Positions 26,293 to 37,045 of a DNA stretch of 64,000 nt are shown here, in pieces (within the stretch, counting starts at the first letter, position 1; the number at the start of each line of letters is the position of its first letter). The notes below the pieces were generated by a model. The model had not been told where the DNA came from, made no database searches, and saw only the letters and a list, made by a program, of their open reading frames with translations. Source of the stretch: Dipteris shenzhenensis (lineage: Eukaryota; Polypodiophyta; Polypodiopsida; Gleicheniales); the NCBI GenBank assembly GCA_047967505.1, contig CM106538.1; one strand, written 5' to 3'. Both the position numbers and the translations under genes were made by a program.

Positions 26293-29128
26293 GGTGCAAA
26301 CAATGTACTCAGAATGTCCTGAAAAACTCTGTATGAATCAACTGCAAATACACTGAAGATGCCAAATGAAATCTCTGTACCGTCGGTGAAGATAGAACTG
26401 CAGTATATAAGATCTGATCTGTGTTACAAGGCTTGTGGCAATGATGCCGGGAATAGCCAAGAGGCTTTACAAGGCTGAAAATGATGTACACAATGCCGTG
26501 AGATAGCCGAATAGGCTTTACAATGGTGGCATGTGTGTGTGAAATCAAGTGCTATCTGCCCACTGAATCAATCTGCAATGCCTCTAAACTCTGAAGTCTG
26601 CTCACTGAACTGATGAACGTAAGGTTTCAGGTAATGTAATGATGTGAAATCGGATGTGAGTGTATGGACTGACTCCGAGTAGGTACTAGTCGAGAATTTT
26701 GGGCATGGCTTAGATTGGCAACTTGGGGAAATTCAAAGCGTCCCCTCTATGGCGATCTAGTCTACTCTGATCTAGATCGAAACCAACCGTCGATCGATGA
26801 AAGAACAGCAAATAATTCCTTTTCTTTTGTTCTTTTTAAGTGCTGGGTCAGATGCGTCGATGTAGAGGCAAATGTGCGTGAAGGAAATGGTTTTGTTGGC
26901 GAGGGTCAAATGTGAGTGTAACTTGCGCCGAAATGTGTGCATGATGTGACGAGCGCGTAGAGCACAAAAAAACGAGCGACTTTCCTTTTTGGAGCACCCT
27001 CAAATTCTTCCTGGATCAAGAGATACGTCTTGATCTAGGTAGAGGGGCAAAAGGAGTGCAAATGGTGCTCAATGATGATGTCACTGTGAGTCACATGCAA
27101 TGATGATGTGGCACTGTGCTTAGCAAGAGGTGTGCTAGTGAAGCTCTGTGCTGAGATGGCAAGAGTGTGCACATGCAGTGTGTGCACAGTGTGCCTGGCA
27201 AGGGACTGTGCTTGTAGGGGACAGTGTTGAGGTGGCACTACTGACGTGGCAGAGGTGACGTGGCAGTGATGATGTGGCCTGATGATGTGGCTTGATGATG
27301 TGGCTTGGTGATGTGGCATTGATGATGTGGCTTGATGATGTGGCTTGATGATGTGGCTTGGTGACGTGGCTATCGGTGCTGACATGGCAGGATGACATGG
27401 CCTGCTTACGTGGCACTGATGATGTGGCACTATGGCTAAGGATGCCACATGGCAGAGGATAAGACAGCTACACGTGGCACATCTGGGTGCCTAATGACGT
27501 GGCAATTGGAGATAAGGTGATGACATGGTACCCGATGGTGATGTGGTGTGATTAGATGAGGTTGCCACGTGTCAACTACGTGAGGTGGTAGATAGACCTT
27601 AGGTGGCCCTCACCCTTGGAGCCTTACTGTGGTTAGGTAGGTACCCACTGCACAACCTCGGGTCATCGTAACCTTACCATGGGTAAATCCTATCCTCCAC
27701 GTGGCCTCTTTGTTGAGACCTTAGGAAGAATGTTGCAGAGATGGCGACGTCCTGAATCGGTGAGCCAGACGCTATCGCCTTCTTACTCCATCCACACTGA
27801 TCTTTGCCACTGAGAGCTGGCTTCGCCTTCCGAACTAGCTGCTCCGACTACTACAGTCGAGCCGGCTCTCACGCGCAGGCGTGCGCAGGCGTTCCTTGTC
27901 GGTTAGAAGCACGGCAGCGCCATCGTTCGACAAATACATCAACCATCAAGCGCTCAAAATCGAAGTAGGGAAGGACAATATGTTGGGAGGACTGAGTCCC
28001 CTCAGATCAGAAGCGACTCGTTGCAGCACCAAAGCCGGTCATTGGAGGATCCTTCGGAGATCGTCCGTTGGCTGGCTGTAGAAGGAGCCGTAGGCTAATG
28101 GCAGCCATTCGGTGGGCAATGGCTAATGGCAGCCATTCAGTGGGCTCTGCGCTATGAGAGCTAATGGCAGCCATTTGGTGGGCTGCGCTGGCCTTCGACT
28201 GGTTGCCCATTCATTTGGGTGGCTATGGAGACTTTGTAGAGGTGAGTCGATGAGCTAGGAGCGGCGCGTTAGGCAAAGGCAGCAGGAGGTCGGCAAAGGC
28301 TTTGGAGCCTTTGACTGTTGAGTCGCGCTGGATGCAGAAGCTCGTTGAGGAGGCTGAAGCTCCTAAGGATCGTTGATGGGCTTGCTTGAGCAGAGACCGT
28401 GAAGGAGCGTTTGTTGTAGACGCTGCTGGCTATGGAGAGCCAGGAATCCGAGTAGGTGGGCTGAGCCTTTGGAGCCTTGGCTAACTCAAACTCTCTGTCA
28501 TAAGCATATCTCTCTCACGAAGAGCTCTCACAAACTCTAAATAGTCTCTGAAATCTCTCTTTTCTCTCAAATGAACTCTCCCTATATCCGAGCTTTGTAG
28601 TTCGGAGTAGCCGTCAATGGGCGACTTGTGGGAGTTGTTCACACCCAGGAGCTTGATGGAGCATGTTGGAGTTGTGTCCGAGGAGATGGAGCTGTGCTGA
28701 GTTTTGGAGTCTGCATCAACACCTCGTAGGTAGGTGCACTTTGGCAGCAGCGTTTGGCTGTGGAGCGTGACTCAGGAGCTCGCAGGGTTGATGCGCCTCA
28801 GGTATAGTCGTTGAGGGAGTCTAAGAACTCTTTCTCACAGATATCTCAAAACCTCTCTCTCTTTCACACAATCTCTCAGAGTGAATCTCTCTCAACCAAA
28901 CCTCTCACAATAAGAATGTCTCACAAAATGAATTGAAATCCTCACAAGGAAATCTCAAGAAATGAATGGAAATCTCTTAAGCAATGATGGAAATTTTCTC
29001 TCAATGGACGGAAATTCTCTCTACGGAAGTGAAGGGAAAAATCTCACAATCACTCAAGAGAACTCTCAATCTCACAATCTCTCTCACACTCTCAAGAAGA
29101 ATGGCACCTCAGCGGAAGGCAGAACCAA
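26293..29128 (-). other. Long Copia-B leader (2.8 kb), no clear gene
   Basis: Between primer site and gag ATG there is about 2.8 kb, much longer than in most copia elements. It holds a run of TGATGTGGC/TGACGTGGC repeats (27060-27450), a repeated TAATGGCAGCCATT block (28095-28175) and CTCTCACAA-rich sequence (28840-29100). Open frames here (for example minus 27448-27035, rich in His-His-Gln) come from the repeats and are not called. The length may reflect captured host sequence, but I cannot identify a source gene. Confidence 0.6.
27060..27450. repeat. Cluster of TGATGTGGC / TGACGTGGC repeats
   Basis: About twenty near-copies of a 9-12 base unit ending in GTGGC lie in this stretch. Several read TGACGTGGC, which contains ACGTGGC, the ABRE/G-box-like core bound by plant bZIP factors. 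More scattered copies continue to about 27550. It lies inside the transcribed leader as inferred, so a regulatory role is only a possibility. Confidence 0.75.
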
Positions 29129-29140
29129 GCTCTGATACCA
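29129..29140 (-). other. Primer binding site of Copia-B
   Basis: The element strand reads TGGTATCAGAGC directly next to the 5' LTR end TTTTGTCA, with no spacer. It matches initiator tRNA-Met. Confidence 0.95.
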
Positions 29141-29397
29141 TGACAAAATATGAAGAGGGGAGAGGAGAAGAGTGGAGATGAGGAGAGAGGGCACATCTAG
29201 AGAGCACACCACAAATGACTAACTATACACTAGATTTAGTTGAAAAAATAGAATATATACAAACCCTTTTAGGGTTAGGGTTAGGGGATCTAACCCTTTC
29301 CTTTATAGCACTCTATAAGGTTAGTGCTATGCACATATGATCACGTGATGGTGCTATGCACACATGATCACATGATGTTGAGCGTGAACTCTCAACA
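29141..29397 (-). repeat. Copia-B 5' LTR
   Basis: This 257-bp partner of 21684-21940 has 4 mismatches by eye, all substitutions and no indels. It carries the TATA box at 29300-29307 (element strand TATAAAGG) that would drive the element. AGGCT follows at 29398-29402. Confidence 0.95.
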
Positions 29398-31367
29398 AGG
29401 CTTCACAGTGCAAGTTTTTAGGGCCTCATAAGAGATTGGCACCATTGCCATTCTCCACTTGTACAGATAATTACCCTAATATTCTAGGAGGGGTATTCCA
29501 AGGATCATAGGGGTATTCCACATGTGAGATTGGCACCACTGCCATTCTCCACTGGTGGCATTCTCCACAGAGATTGACACAATTCCATATGATCTCTACA
29601 CAGCGGAGACTATGATCACTACATGGAAGAATGCACATGTGAGTTTAGGCTTCTCAATGCCATTTTCTAGGGCCTAATAAGAGATTGGCACCACTGCCAT
29701 TCTCCACTTGTACAAATGTTTACCGTACTATTCTAGGAGGGGTATTCCAGTGATCATAGGAGAGTGGTGTTCGATTCCATTCCACATGTGAGTTTGATGA
29801 TCTCAGTGTCATTATGTAGTTGCCAGCATGAGATTGGCATCACTGCCATTCTCCACTAGTGGTAATCTAGAAAAACTAAACCTGTAGATTGACATTCCAC
29901 TAATTTTATTGGCTGCAGTAGGATAATGGCAAAAGTTTCAATGCACATGTGAGTTTGATGATCTCAGTGTCATTATGTAGTTGTCAGCATGAGATTGGCA
30001 TCACTGCCATTCTCCACTAGTCGTAGTGCTAATGCACATGTGAGTTTAGGATTCCTCGTGCATGTTTTTAGGTCATGGTATGAGATTGGCAACACTGCCA
30101 TTCTCCATTGATATTGACACAATTCCATATGATACCTACACAGCGGAGACGGTGATCACTACATAGAAGAATGCACATGTGAGTTTAGGCTTCTCCACTA
30201 GTGGTAATCTAGACAAACTAAACCTATAGATTGACATTTCACTAATTTTATTGGCTGCACATGTGAGTTTAGGCTTCACAGTGCCATTTTCTAGGGCCTA
30301 ATAAGAGATTGGCACCATTGCCATTTTCCGCTTGTACAAATGTTTACCCTAATATTCTAGGAGGGGTATTCCAAGGATCATAGGAGAATGGTGCCCGATT
30401 CCAATCCACATGTGAGTTTGAGGATCTCAGTGTCATTCTGTAGTTGCCTGCATGAGATTGGCATCACTTCAATTCTCCACTAGTGGCCGTCTAGATAAAC
30501 TAAACTTGTAGACTGACATTCCACACATTTTATTGGCTGCAATAGTATAATGGCAAAAGTGCCAATGCACATGTGAGTTTAGGATTCCTTGTGCCATTTT
30601 TAAGGTCTTGGTATGAGATAAGTACCACTGCCATTCTCCACTGGTGGCATTCTCCACAAAGATTGACACAAATCCATTCTCAAGTGGTGCCAATCTCTTA
30701 TTAGGCCCTAGAAAATGGCATTGAGAAGCATGCACATGTGAGTTTAGGCTTCTCAATGCCATTTTCTAGGGCCTAATAATAGATTGGCACCTTGCCATTC
30801 TCCACTTATACAAATGTTTACCCTACTATTCTAGGTGGGGTATTCTAGTGATCATAGGAGAATGGTGTACGATTCCAATCCACATGTGAGTTTGTTGATC
30901 GTAGTGTCATTATGTAGGTGCCTGCATGAGATTGGCATTACTGCCATTCTCCACTAGTGGTAATCTAGACAAACTAGACCTATAGATTGACATTCCACTA
31001 ATTTTATTGGCTGCAGTAGGATAATGGCAAAAGTGCCAATGCACATGTGAGTTTAGGATTCCTTGTGCATGTTTTAGAGAATGGCACCACTGCCATTCTC
31101 CACCTGTGGAACATAAAAGAATGGAATGTGAGTTTAGGCTTCTCAGTGCCATTTTCTAGGGCCCAATAAGAGATTGGCACCACTACCATTCTCCCTTGGT
31201 ATAGTTGTTTACCCTAATATTATAGGAGGGGTATTCCAGTGATCATAGGAGAATGGTGCCAGGTTCCAATACACATGTGAGTTTGGGGATCTAAGTTCCA
31301 TTATGTAGATCCCAGTGGAAATCTGCACAAACTCAACATGTAGATTGGCATTCCATTGATTTTATTG
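29398..31367. repeat. Satellite block right of Copia-B
   Basis: It begins with the right half of the target duplication and then repeats the block at 19482-21435 nearly base for base. Similarity ends near 31367 at TTTTATTGG, followed by non-satellite DNA. Minus-strand open frames here duplicate those of the left copy and are repeat artefacts. Confidence 0.9.
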
Positions 31368-31456
31368 GTAGTGTATCATTGATATTTTTTATTTTGGTAC
31401 CAAATTTTGCACATAAATCTTGACTAGTGTTGCAAGTCTTTCAATTTATCTCAAGG

Positions 31457-31528
31457 GATATTGGCACTAGTGCCACTCTCAAGGACTTCTTATGAAATCT
31501 TGGAGAATGGCACTAGTGCCATTCTCCA
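31457..31528. repeat. Perfect 28-bp palindrome related to the satellite core
   Basis: At 31501-31528 TGGAGAATGGCACT is followed directly by its exact reverse complement. A shorter version, GGCACTAGTGCC, lies at about 31459. The halves match the two orientations of the core (GGAGAATGGCA and TGCCATTCTCC) that recurs through the satellite as degenerate, asymmetric copies. Confidence 0.9.
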
Positions 31529-32780
31529 TTTAAAATTAGAATTTCAATCTCTAAATTTGCCATTCAATTATGAAAATCAAAATTGAGATTGAAGTTTAAC
31601 TTGAAATCAAAATTTGAAATCCACATTTGGTAGGATTTGGAAATCAGACTTAAAAAATGTAGCCCTTGTTTGCTAAGATGAGTGAATTCTCTAAATGTAG
31701 CTTGTGCAGCCTCAATTGGCAGCCACAAAAAGTCAAGATGAGCACAATTCACTGATGGAAGAGAGAAAGATGCATATTGTATGAGAGCCTAAAATCCTTG
31801 GAGGACAGTCCTACAATGACCACATACATTAGGGACTTTCTCAGGTTGGTAAGTACGTTACCATCATTGTACATCAAAGCCCACTCAACATTATCCCGAA
31901 TAGTACAGTCATTCAAAGGGCCTTCTTACCCCAACACAAGGTGCCAAATACCTTACACGGCCTTTCGATGCTAAATTTCTCAAAGTACAACCTCTCCTCG
32001 CCAAGGACACAATGTTCCATAGGGATGGGATATTACTTCACACCGTCCTTAACCATCGCCTCAAGGAAGCAGCACAAGTCCTATCCACTATCCTGGGGGG
32101 GGTTAAGTGCGGTAATAATTGATCCCTTACACCCTGCACATTTGTTTTGCTGAGTAGGAAACTAAAGCAAGATTGGATCTAGCACTTAGTCATCTTCTTC
32201 ACAAAAAACTAGATGGTTCATCAGGCCAAAAATGTAAAATTCCACACTAATTGGCTATAATCATAAAAAAAGAGCTATAGGGATGAGAAATGGCTCTGCC
32301 CCAATCACCAAAACCTTTTGAGGAGTTGGACATTCCCTTCTCACCAGTATGGGAGCCGTCACCAACTTCTCCTATTATCACATTGGCAAATGCAGATACC
32401 TCACAAGAAATGCCTATTCTAGAGGTCAGAATTGAGGAATTGCCCCACAAGATGCTATAACTTGGTGCACAACTGCAACCAATATATCTCTAATAACAGT
32501 AGCAACTAGATCCTGAGGCAGGATCGGCACCAAAGCCTGAGGCAAGATCGGCACCAGAGCCTGAAACCAGAGCCTGAGGCTACATCAGCACCAACATTGT
32601 GCCATGCTAGTCCATGAGCCACAAGGGGAGCTAGTGATAGAACAACAGTATGACTATTGTACCCAAGTGACTGAAATACCATTGAAATGACCCCCCACAA
32701 CTACTACAGAATCATTAGTATGGCTATATGGGCATTAATTGTATTAGCAATATCGTGAGCATCATCACCGTCTGTCATTC
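31529..32780. other. Stretch without a recognisable gene
   Basis: This is non-satellite, moderately AT-rich sequence. Short open frames (for example 31777-31974 and 31941-32153 on +) show no domain and are closed by many stops. A short direct repeat, GGCA(A)GATCGGCACCA, occurs twice at 32516-32560. The sequence may be the decayed 5' part of the coiled-coil pseudogene that follows. Confidence 0.5.
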
Positions 32781-34086
32781 TCCATCATCAAGCTAGCCAA
32801 ATGATCCAAATGTACAAACTATTCACTAGCTTGGCCAATGAATAATATGCAAGAGAATTGGACAGATAGACTGCAATAGAAATCAAAAACCAATTCCAGC
32901 CAATTGCCATAGAGGTTAAGGCACTTTGAGTGCAAATAGATAAGAAGGAGGTTGAAGAACTGCGCATGAACCAAGCTTTCCAAGCTCAAGAGAAGGCAAT
33001 GAGGGATGTGACCTCTAGCCTCCACCAAAGCCAAACATAGCTGACAGTAGCAGTACAAGCAACGGCAATCCTATAGACCTACTATAACTAGTTGACCTCC
33101 GCACATGCTCAGCAGATGGAGGCATTGGCACAAACTCGACTCATTCTAATTCACAAAGAAGAAGAGCTCCAAAATTACCAAGACCAGCTTGAAGACATGC
33201 AACACAGTCTTTGGCAATACGCATGTTCAGCATTGAAGAGCTTAGAAGGGAATCAAGCACAAGTCTTGGACCAATGTTCCAATAACACTAAAGACATTCC
33301 TCAACAGGCGAAGGTAACCTTGTAGATGAGAAAGCTTAAGGAGGCATATACATCCATCTACCATAAATACAAAGAAAAAATGGATGAGATGCAATCCCAA
33401 AAGATAATCATCTCTAAGCTTAAACTCCAATTGCTAGTGCACAACAATGAGGCAATGGAAAACAACACCAATGAAGCCCCACTACAATGCACAATAGTGG
33501 TGTACAAGAGCATGTGGTTGCTCTACAAGTGAAAGATCACCTCAATGCACAAGTGCTTATCCAATGGAAGAAACTCCAAATCAGGATCATATCTGCCGAT
33601 CCAACAATCAAATGGGAACGTTCCATAGGGATCAAAACTCTGCACATAATTTGCCAAGACTTGTCCGAAGATGAGAAAAATATATTCTGGCTATCTACAC
33701 ATGCCGGGTTTATAGCACTCGAGACAGATGCTTGCATCGCATATGTATGCCTCATGGGTAGTCCTTCCCTTAGTGTTATTGCTATTTTATTGCCATTGCT
33801 ACAAAGTCCATCACTATTATTTGCAAGGCATGACATAATCGACATCCCATCCTTGCAGTCGATGATCCCATCACACCAGCAAAAAGAAGCCTCGGAAGAT
33901 GATAGGGCCTATCTCACATCCAACTTTCCATATCTAACCACTCTCTTTGCCAACCTCATAGTCTTACTTCCCCTTGCTGCTACCACCCTCTTCCCTAAGC
34001 TCCATCCTAACATCTATTCCCTTCATCGTCTCTTTGCTCATGCCTCTTACCATTTTCAACTAACACAACGGTTCACAAACTTATGA
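32781..34086 (+). pseudogene. Decayed coiled-coil protein gene, family unknown
   Basis: One + frame (codons in phase with 33092) reads as a Gln/Lys/Glu-rich helical protein from about 32790 to 33530: SLANE, YARELDR, TAIEIKNQF, KKEVEELRMNQAF, ALAQTRLILIHKEEELQNY, KLKEAYTSIYHKYKEKM. It is interrupted by stops at 32843, 32867, 32927, 33038, 33074, 33089 and 33323. Each stop becomes Gln or Arg by one C-to-T reversal. After a frame change near 33500 the sense seems to continue for about 190 codons (QVKDHLNAQVLIQWKKLQ onward), ending at 34084-34086. I do not recognise the family. A retroelement GAG or a host gene are both possible. Confidence 0.55.
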
Positions 34087-34885
34087 GCCTCACACCTAGC
34101 TTCTTCCCTTCCCTTGCTAATCCTACCCTCGAGGATTACCAAGCTGCTCAAACCATTTGCCCAATTCTTCCCCCCTCCCCTCTACTCCCCCTTCCACAAC
34201 TAATACTCTTCCATATTTCTTCCCCATGTCCCCAAATTCTCTCCCTGCTCCATCATCACCTTTGACACTACTTGTGCTGCCATCAATAAAAAAAGACACA
34301 GTATTTGATTTTGAATATCAAGATCCAGATAATCCAATTCATACTCCCATGCCAAGTTCCAATGATGGTATGATTTTGATGAGATACCACTTCCCAATAA
34401 CCCCATCAAGGAATTTTAGAGAAAATATCTTGATATGAAAACTCGAGGTGGATGGACCCTAGACAACTTCCCTACCAACCTTGGTCGGCGTCAAATTAGT
34501 GAAGATTGGATAAGTAAGTTGGATTCACAGAGCAAACATCCACACAACCCATTATGTCCTTCATACATTGATGTTTGGTGCTCTAGTAGTCGTGGCAGTC
34601 TCTTCAAAACCTACAGAGATCCTGTACATTATGTCGTGTGTTCCTTAGTCGCCCCTACTCCACTACTACCCTTCAACTTGGATCTCACCCAAGCCCATGC
34701 ACTTGGACGTTGTACTTCACCTAGTCGCTATCATGTGCAATCTTCTCTTTTACATGAGCTAGCACAGAATCAATGTCCCCGATCACCCAAACATGGGGAA
34801 CTGGGTTGGGGTTTTGGGAGGACAACCATGGGTGAGGGCGTGGTTGTTCCATTTAGAATCTTTTTGACAAAAAAAAGAACCAAAT
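34087..34885. other. Stretch without a recognisable gene
   Basis: It contains C/T-rich sequence (34100-34270) and a 152-codon + frame at 34435-34893 with no recognised domain. It may be the tail of the upstream pseudogene, but I see no supporting motif. Confidence 0.4.
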
Positions 34886-37045
34886 ATGGCTAAGGAGCAA
34901 AAGAAAAAAGAACCAAATATGGCTAAGGAGAAAAAGAGAGAAAAGAGAGGGGAAAAGAAGAAAAGAGTGGAAAAAAGAGAGGGGAAAAGAAGAAAAGAGA
35001 GAAAAAAAGAGAGGAGAAAAGAGAGAAAGAATATCCTTATGCTTATGCATGAGCATATGAGCATATGCTCATGCATAAGCATAAGCATCTACTTTAGGAT
35101 ATGCTTATGAAAAGAGGGAAAAGAGCATGAAAGAGAGGGGAAAAGAGAGGGAAAAAGAAGAGAAGGAAGAGGGGAAAAGAGAGGGCCAAAAGAGAGGGGA
35201 TAGAGAACAAAAGAGAGGAAAAAAGAGAGGGGAAAAGAAGAAAAGAGAGAAGAAAAGAGAGGGGAAAAAGAGAGAAAGCATATGCAAATGAGAGGAAAAA
35301 AGTGAGGGGGAAAAGAGCTTATGAAAATAGAGAAAAGAGGAGAGCGAAAAGAGAGAGAAAAGGAGGGGGAAAAAGAAGGAAAAGAGAGAGGGGAAAAGAA
35401 GAAAAAAGAGGAAAAAAGCGAGGGGAAAAGAAGAGAAGGAGAGAAAGCATATGCTTATGCTTATGCATGAGCATATGAGCATATGCTCATGCATCTACTT
35501 TAGCATATGAGCATGCATATGCTTATGAAAAGGAAGAGGAAGGAAGAGGAAAAAAGAGAGGACTTTGAGAAAAGAGGATGAAAGAGAGGGAAAAAGAGGG
35601 GAAAAGAGAAGGAAAAGAGAGAGGGGAAAAGAGACGGGACAAAGAAGAAAAGAGAGGGAAAAGGAGAGGGAAAAAAAATAAAAGAGAGGGGAAAAAGAGA
35701 GAAAGCACATGCAAATGAGAGGAAAAAAGTGAGGGGAAAAAGAGCTTATGAAAATAGAGAAAAGAGGATGAAAGAGAGGGAAAAGAGAGGGTTGAAGAGA
35801 AGGAAAAGAGAGAGGGGAAAAGAAGAAAAGAGAGGAAAAAAGAGAGGGGAAAAGAGAAGAAAAAGAGAGAGGGGAAAAGAAGAAAATATAGGAAAAAAGA
35901 GAGGGGAAAAGAAGAGAAGGAGAGAAAGCATATGCTTATGCTTATGCATGAGCATATGAGCATATGCTCATGCACGGGCATATGAGCATATGCTCATGCA
36001 TCTACTTTAGCAAATGAGCATATGCATATGCTTATGAAAAGGAAAAGGAAGGAAGAGGAAAAAAGAGAAGACTTAGAGAAAAGAGGGTGAAAGAGAGGGG
36101 AAAGAGAGGGAAAAAGAGGAAAAGAGAAGGGAAAGAGAGAGGGGAAAAGAAGAAAAGAGAGGAAAAAAGAGAGGGGAAAAGAACAGGAGAGAAAGCATAT
36201 GCTTATGCTTATGCATGAGCATATGAGCATATGCTCATGCATCTACTTTAGCATATGAGCATGCATATGCTTATGAAAAGAAAGAGGAAGAGGAAAAAAG
36301 AGAGGACTTAGAGAAAAGAGGATGAGAGGGGAAAAAGAGAGGGAAAAAGAGGGGAAAAGAGAAGGAAAAGAGAGAGGGGAAAAGAAGAAAAGAGAGGAAA
36401 ATAGAGAGGGAAAAAGAAGAGGCATGAGCATATTATGAGCATATGCTCATGCATGAGCATAAGCATATGAGCATATGCTCATGCCTCTACTTTAGCATAT
36501 GAGCATAAGCATATGCAAATGCATATGCTTACGAAAATAGAGAAAGAGGATGAAAGAAAGGGGAAAAGAGAGGGAAAAGGAAGAGCGGACGCGATTGAAA
36601 GAAAGGAAGAGATAAACAAAAAGAGAGGGGAAGAAGAGAAGGAAGAGGATGAAAGAGAGAAAGAGAGAGGAAAAAAGAGAGGGGAAAAGAAGAAAAGAGG
36701 AGTTCAGAGGATGAAAGAGTAGAAGGAAAAGAGAGAAACAATATGCTTATGCTTATGCTTATGCATGAGCATATGAGCATAAGCTCATGCATAAGCATAA
36801 GCATAAGCTTATGACCATATGCTTTTGAGCTCATGTATAAGCATAAGCATATGAGCATATGCTCATGCATAAGCATAATCATATGCTTATGAGCTCATGC
36901 ATAAGCATATGCGAAATAGCGGAAAAGAGAGGGGAGGAAGAAGAGGAAATAATAGAGGGAGGGAAAGAGGGGGGAAAGAGGGAGGAAAAGAGGGGCAGAG
37001 GGAAAGAAGAGGGAATAAGAGAAGAGAGGGGAAGAGAGGGTTCCT
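34886..37045. repeat. 2.1-kb purine-rich tract with interspersed palindromic modules
   Basis: The + strand is almost entirely A and G (GAAAAGAGAGGGG-type units) except for six modules rich in GCATATGCTCATGC-type palindromes, at about 35023-35113, 35436-35533, 35923-36040, 36189-36277, 36420-36537 and 36738-36915. Long open frames on both strands here (Lys/Arg/Glu-rich on +, Phe/Ser/Leu-rich on -) are low-complexity artefacts. Confidence 0.93.
35036..35085. repeat. 24-bp perfect inverted repeat, 2-base spacer
   Basis: CTTATGCTTATGCATGAGCA begins the left arm (35036-35059). The right arm (35062-35085) is its exact reverse complement, and only AG lies between. It is the cleanest of the six palindromic modules and could form a cruciform. 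Confidence 0.93.

Larger units (their letters stand above)
21684..29397 (-). mobile_element. Copia-B: young, nearly intact Ty1/copia element
   Basis: Two 257-bp LTRs bound the element. They differ at 4 positions by eye (about 1.6%). The 5-bp duplication AGGCT (21679-21683 and 29398-29402) restores the satellite string TTTAGGCTTCACAG. A primer site, polypurine tract and complete gag-protease-integrase-reverse transcriptase-RNase H order are all visible on the minus strand. Damage is limited to one TGA, one TAG and a frame break in RNase H. The leader is unusually long at about 2.8 kb. It may still be transcribed, but as read it cannot make a full polyprotein. Confidence 0.95.

Noticed and set aside
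27035-27448. Minus-strand frame rich in His-His-Gln and Ser
   Set aside because: It is a direct translation of the TGATGTGGC repeat cluster in the Copia-B leader.
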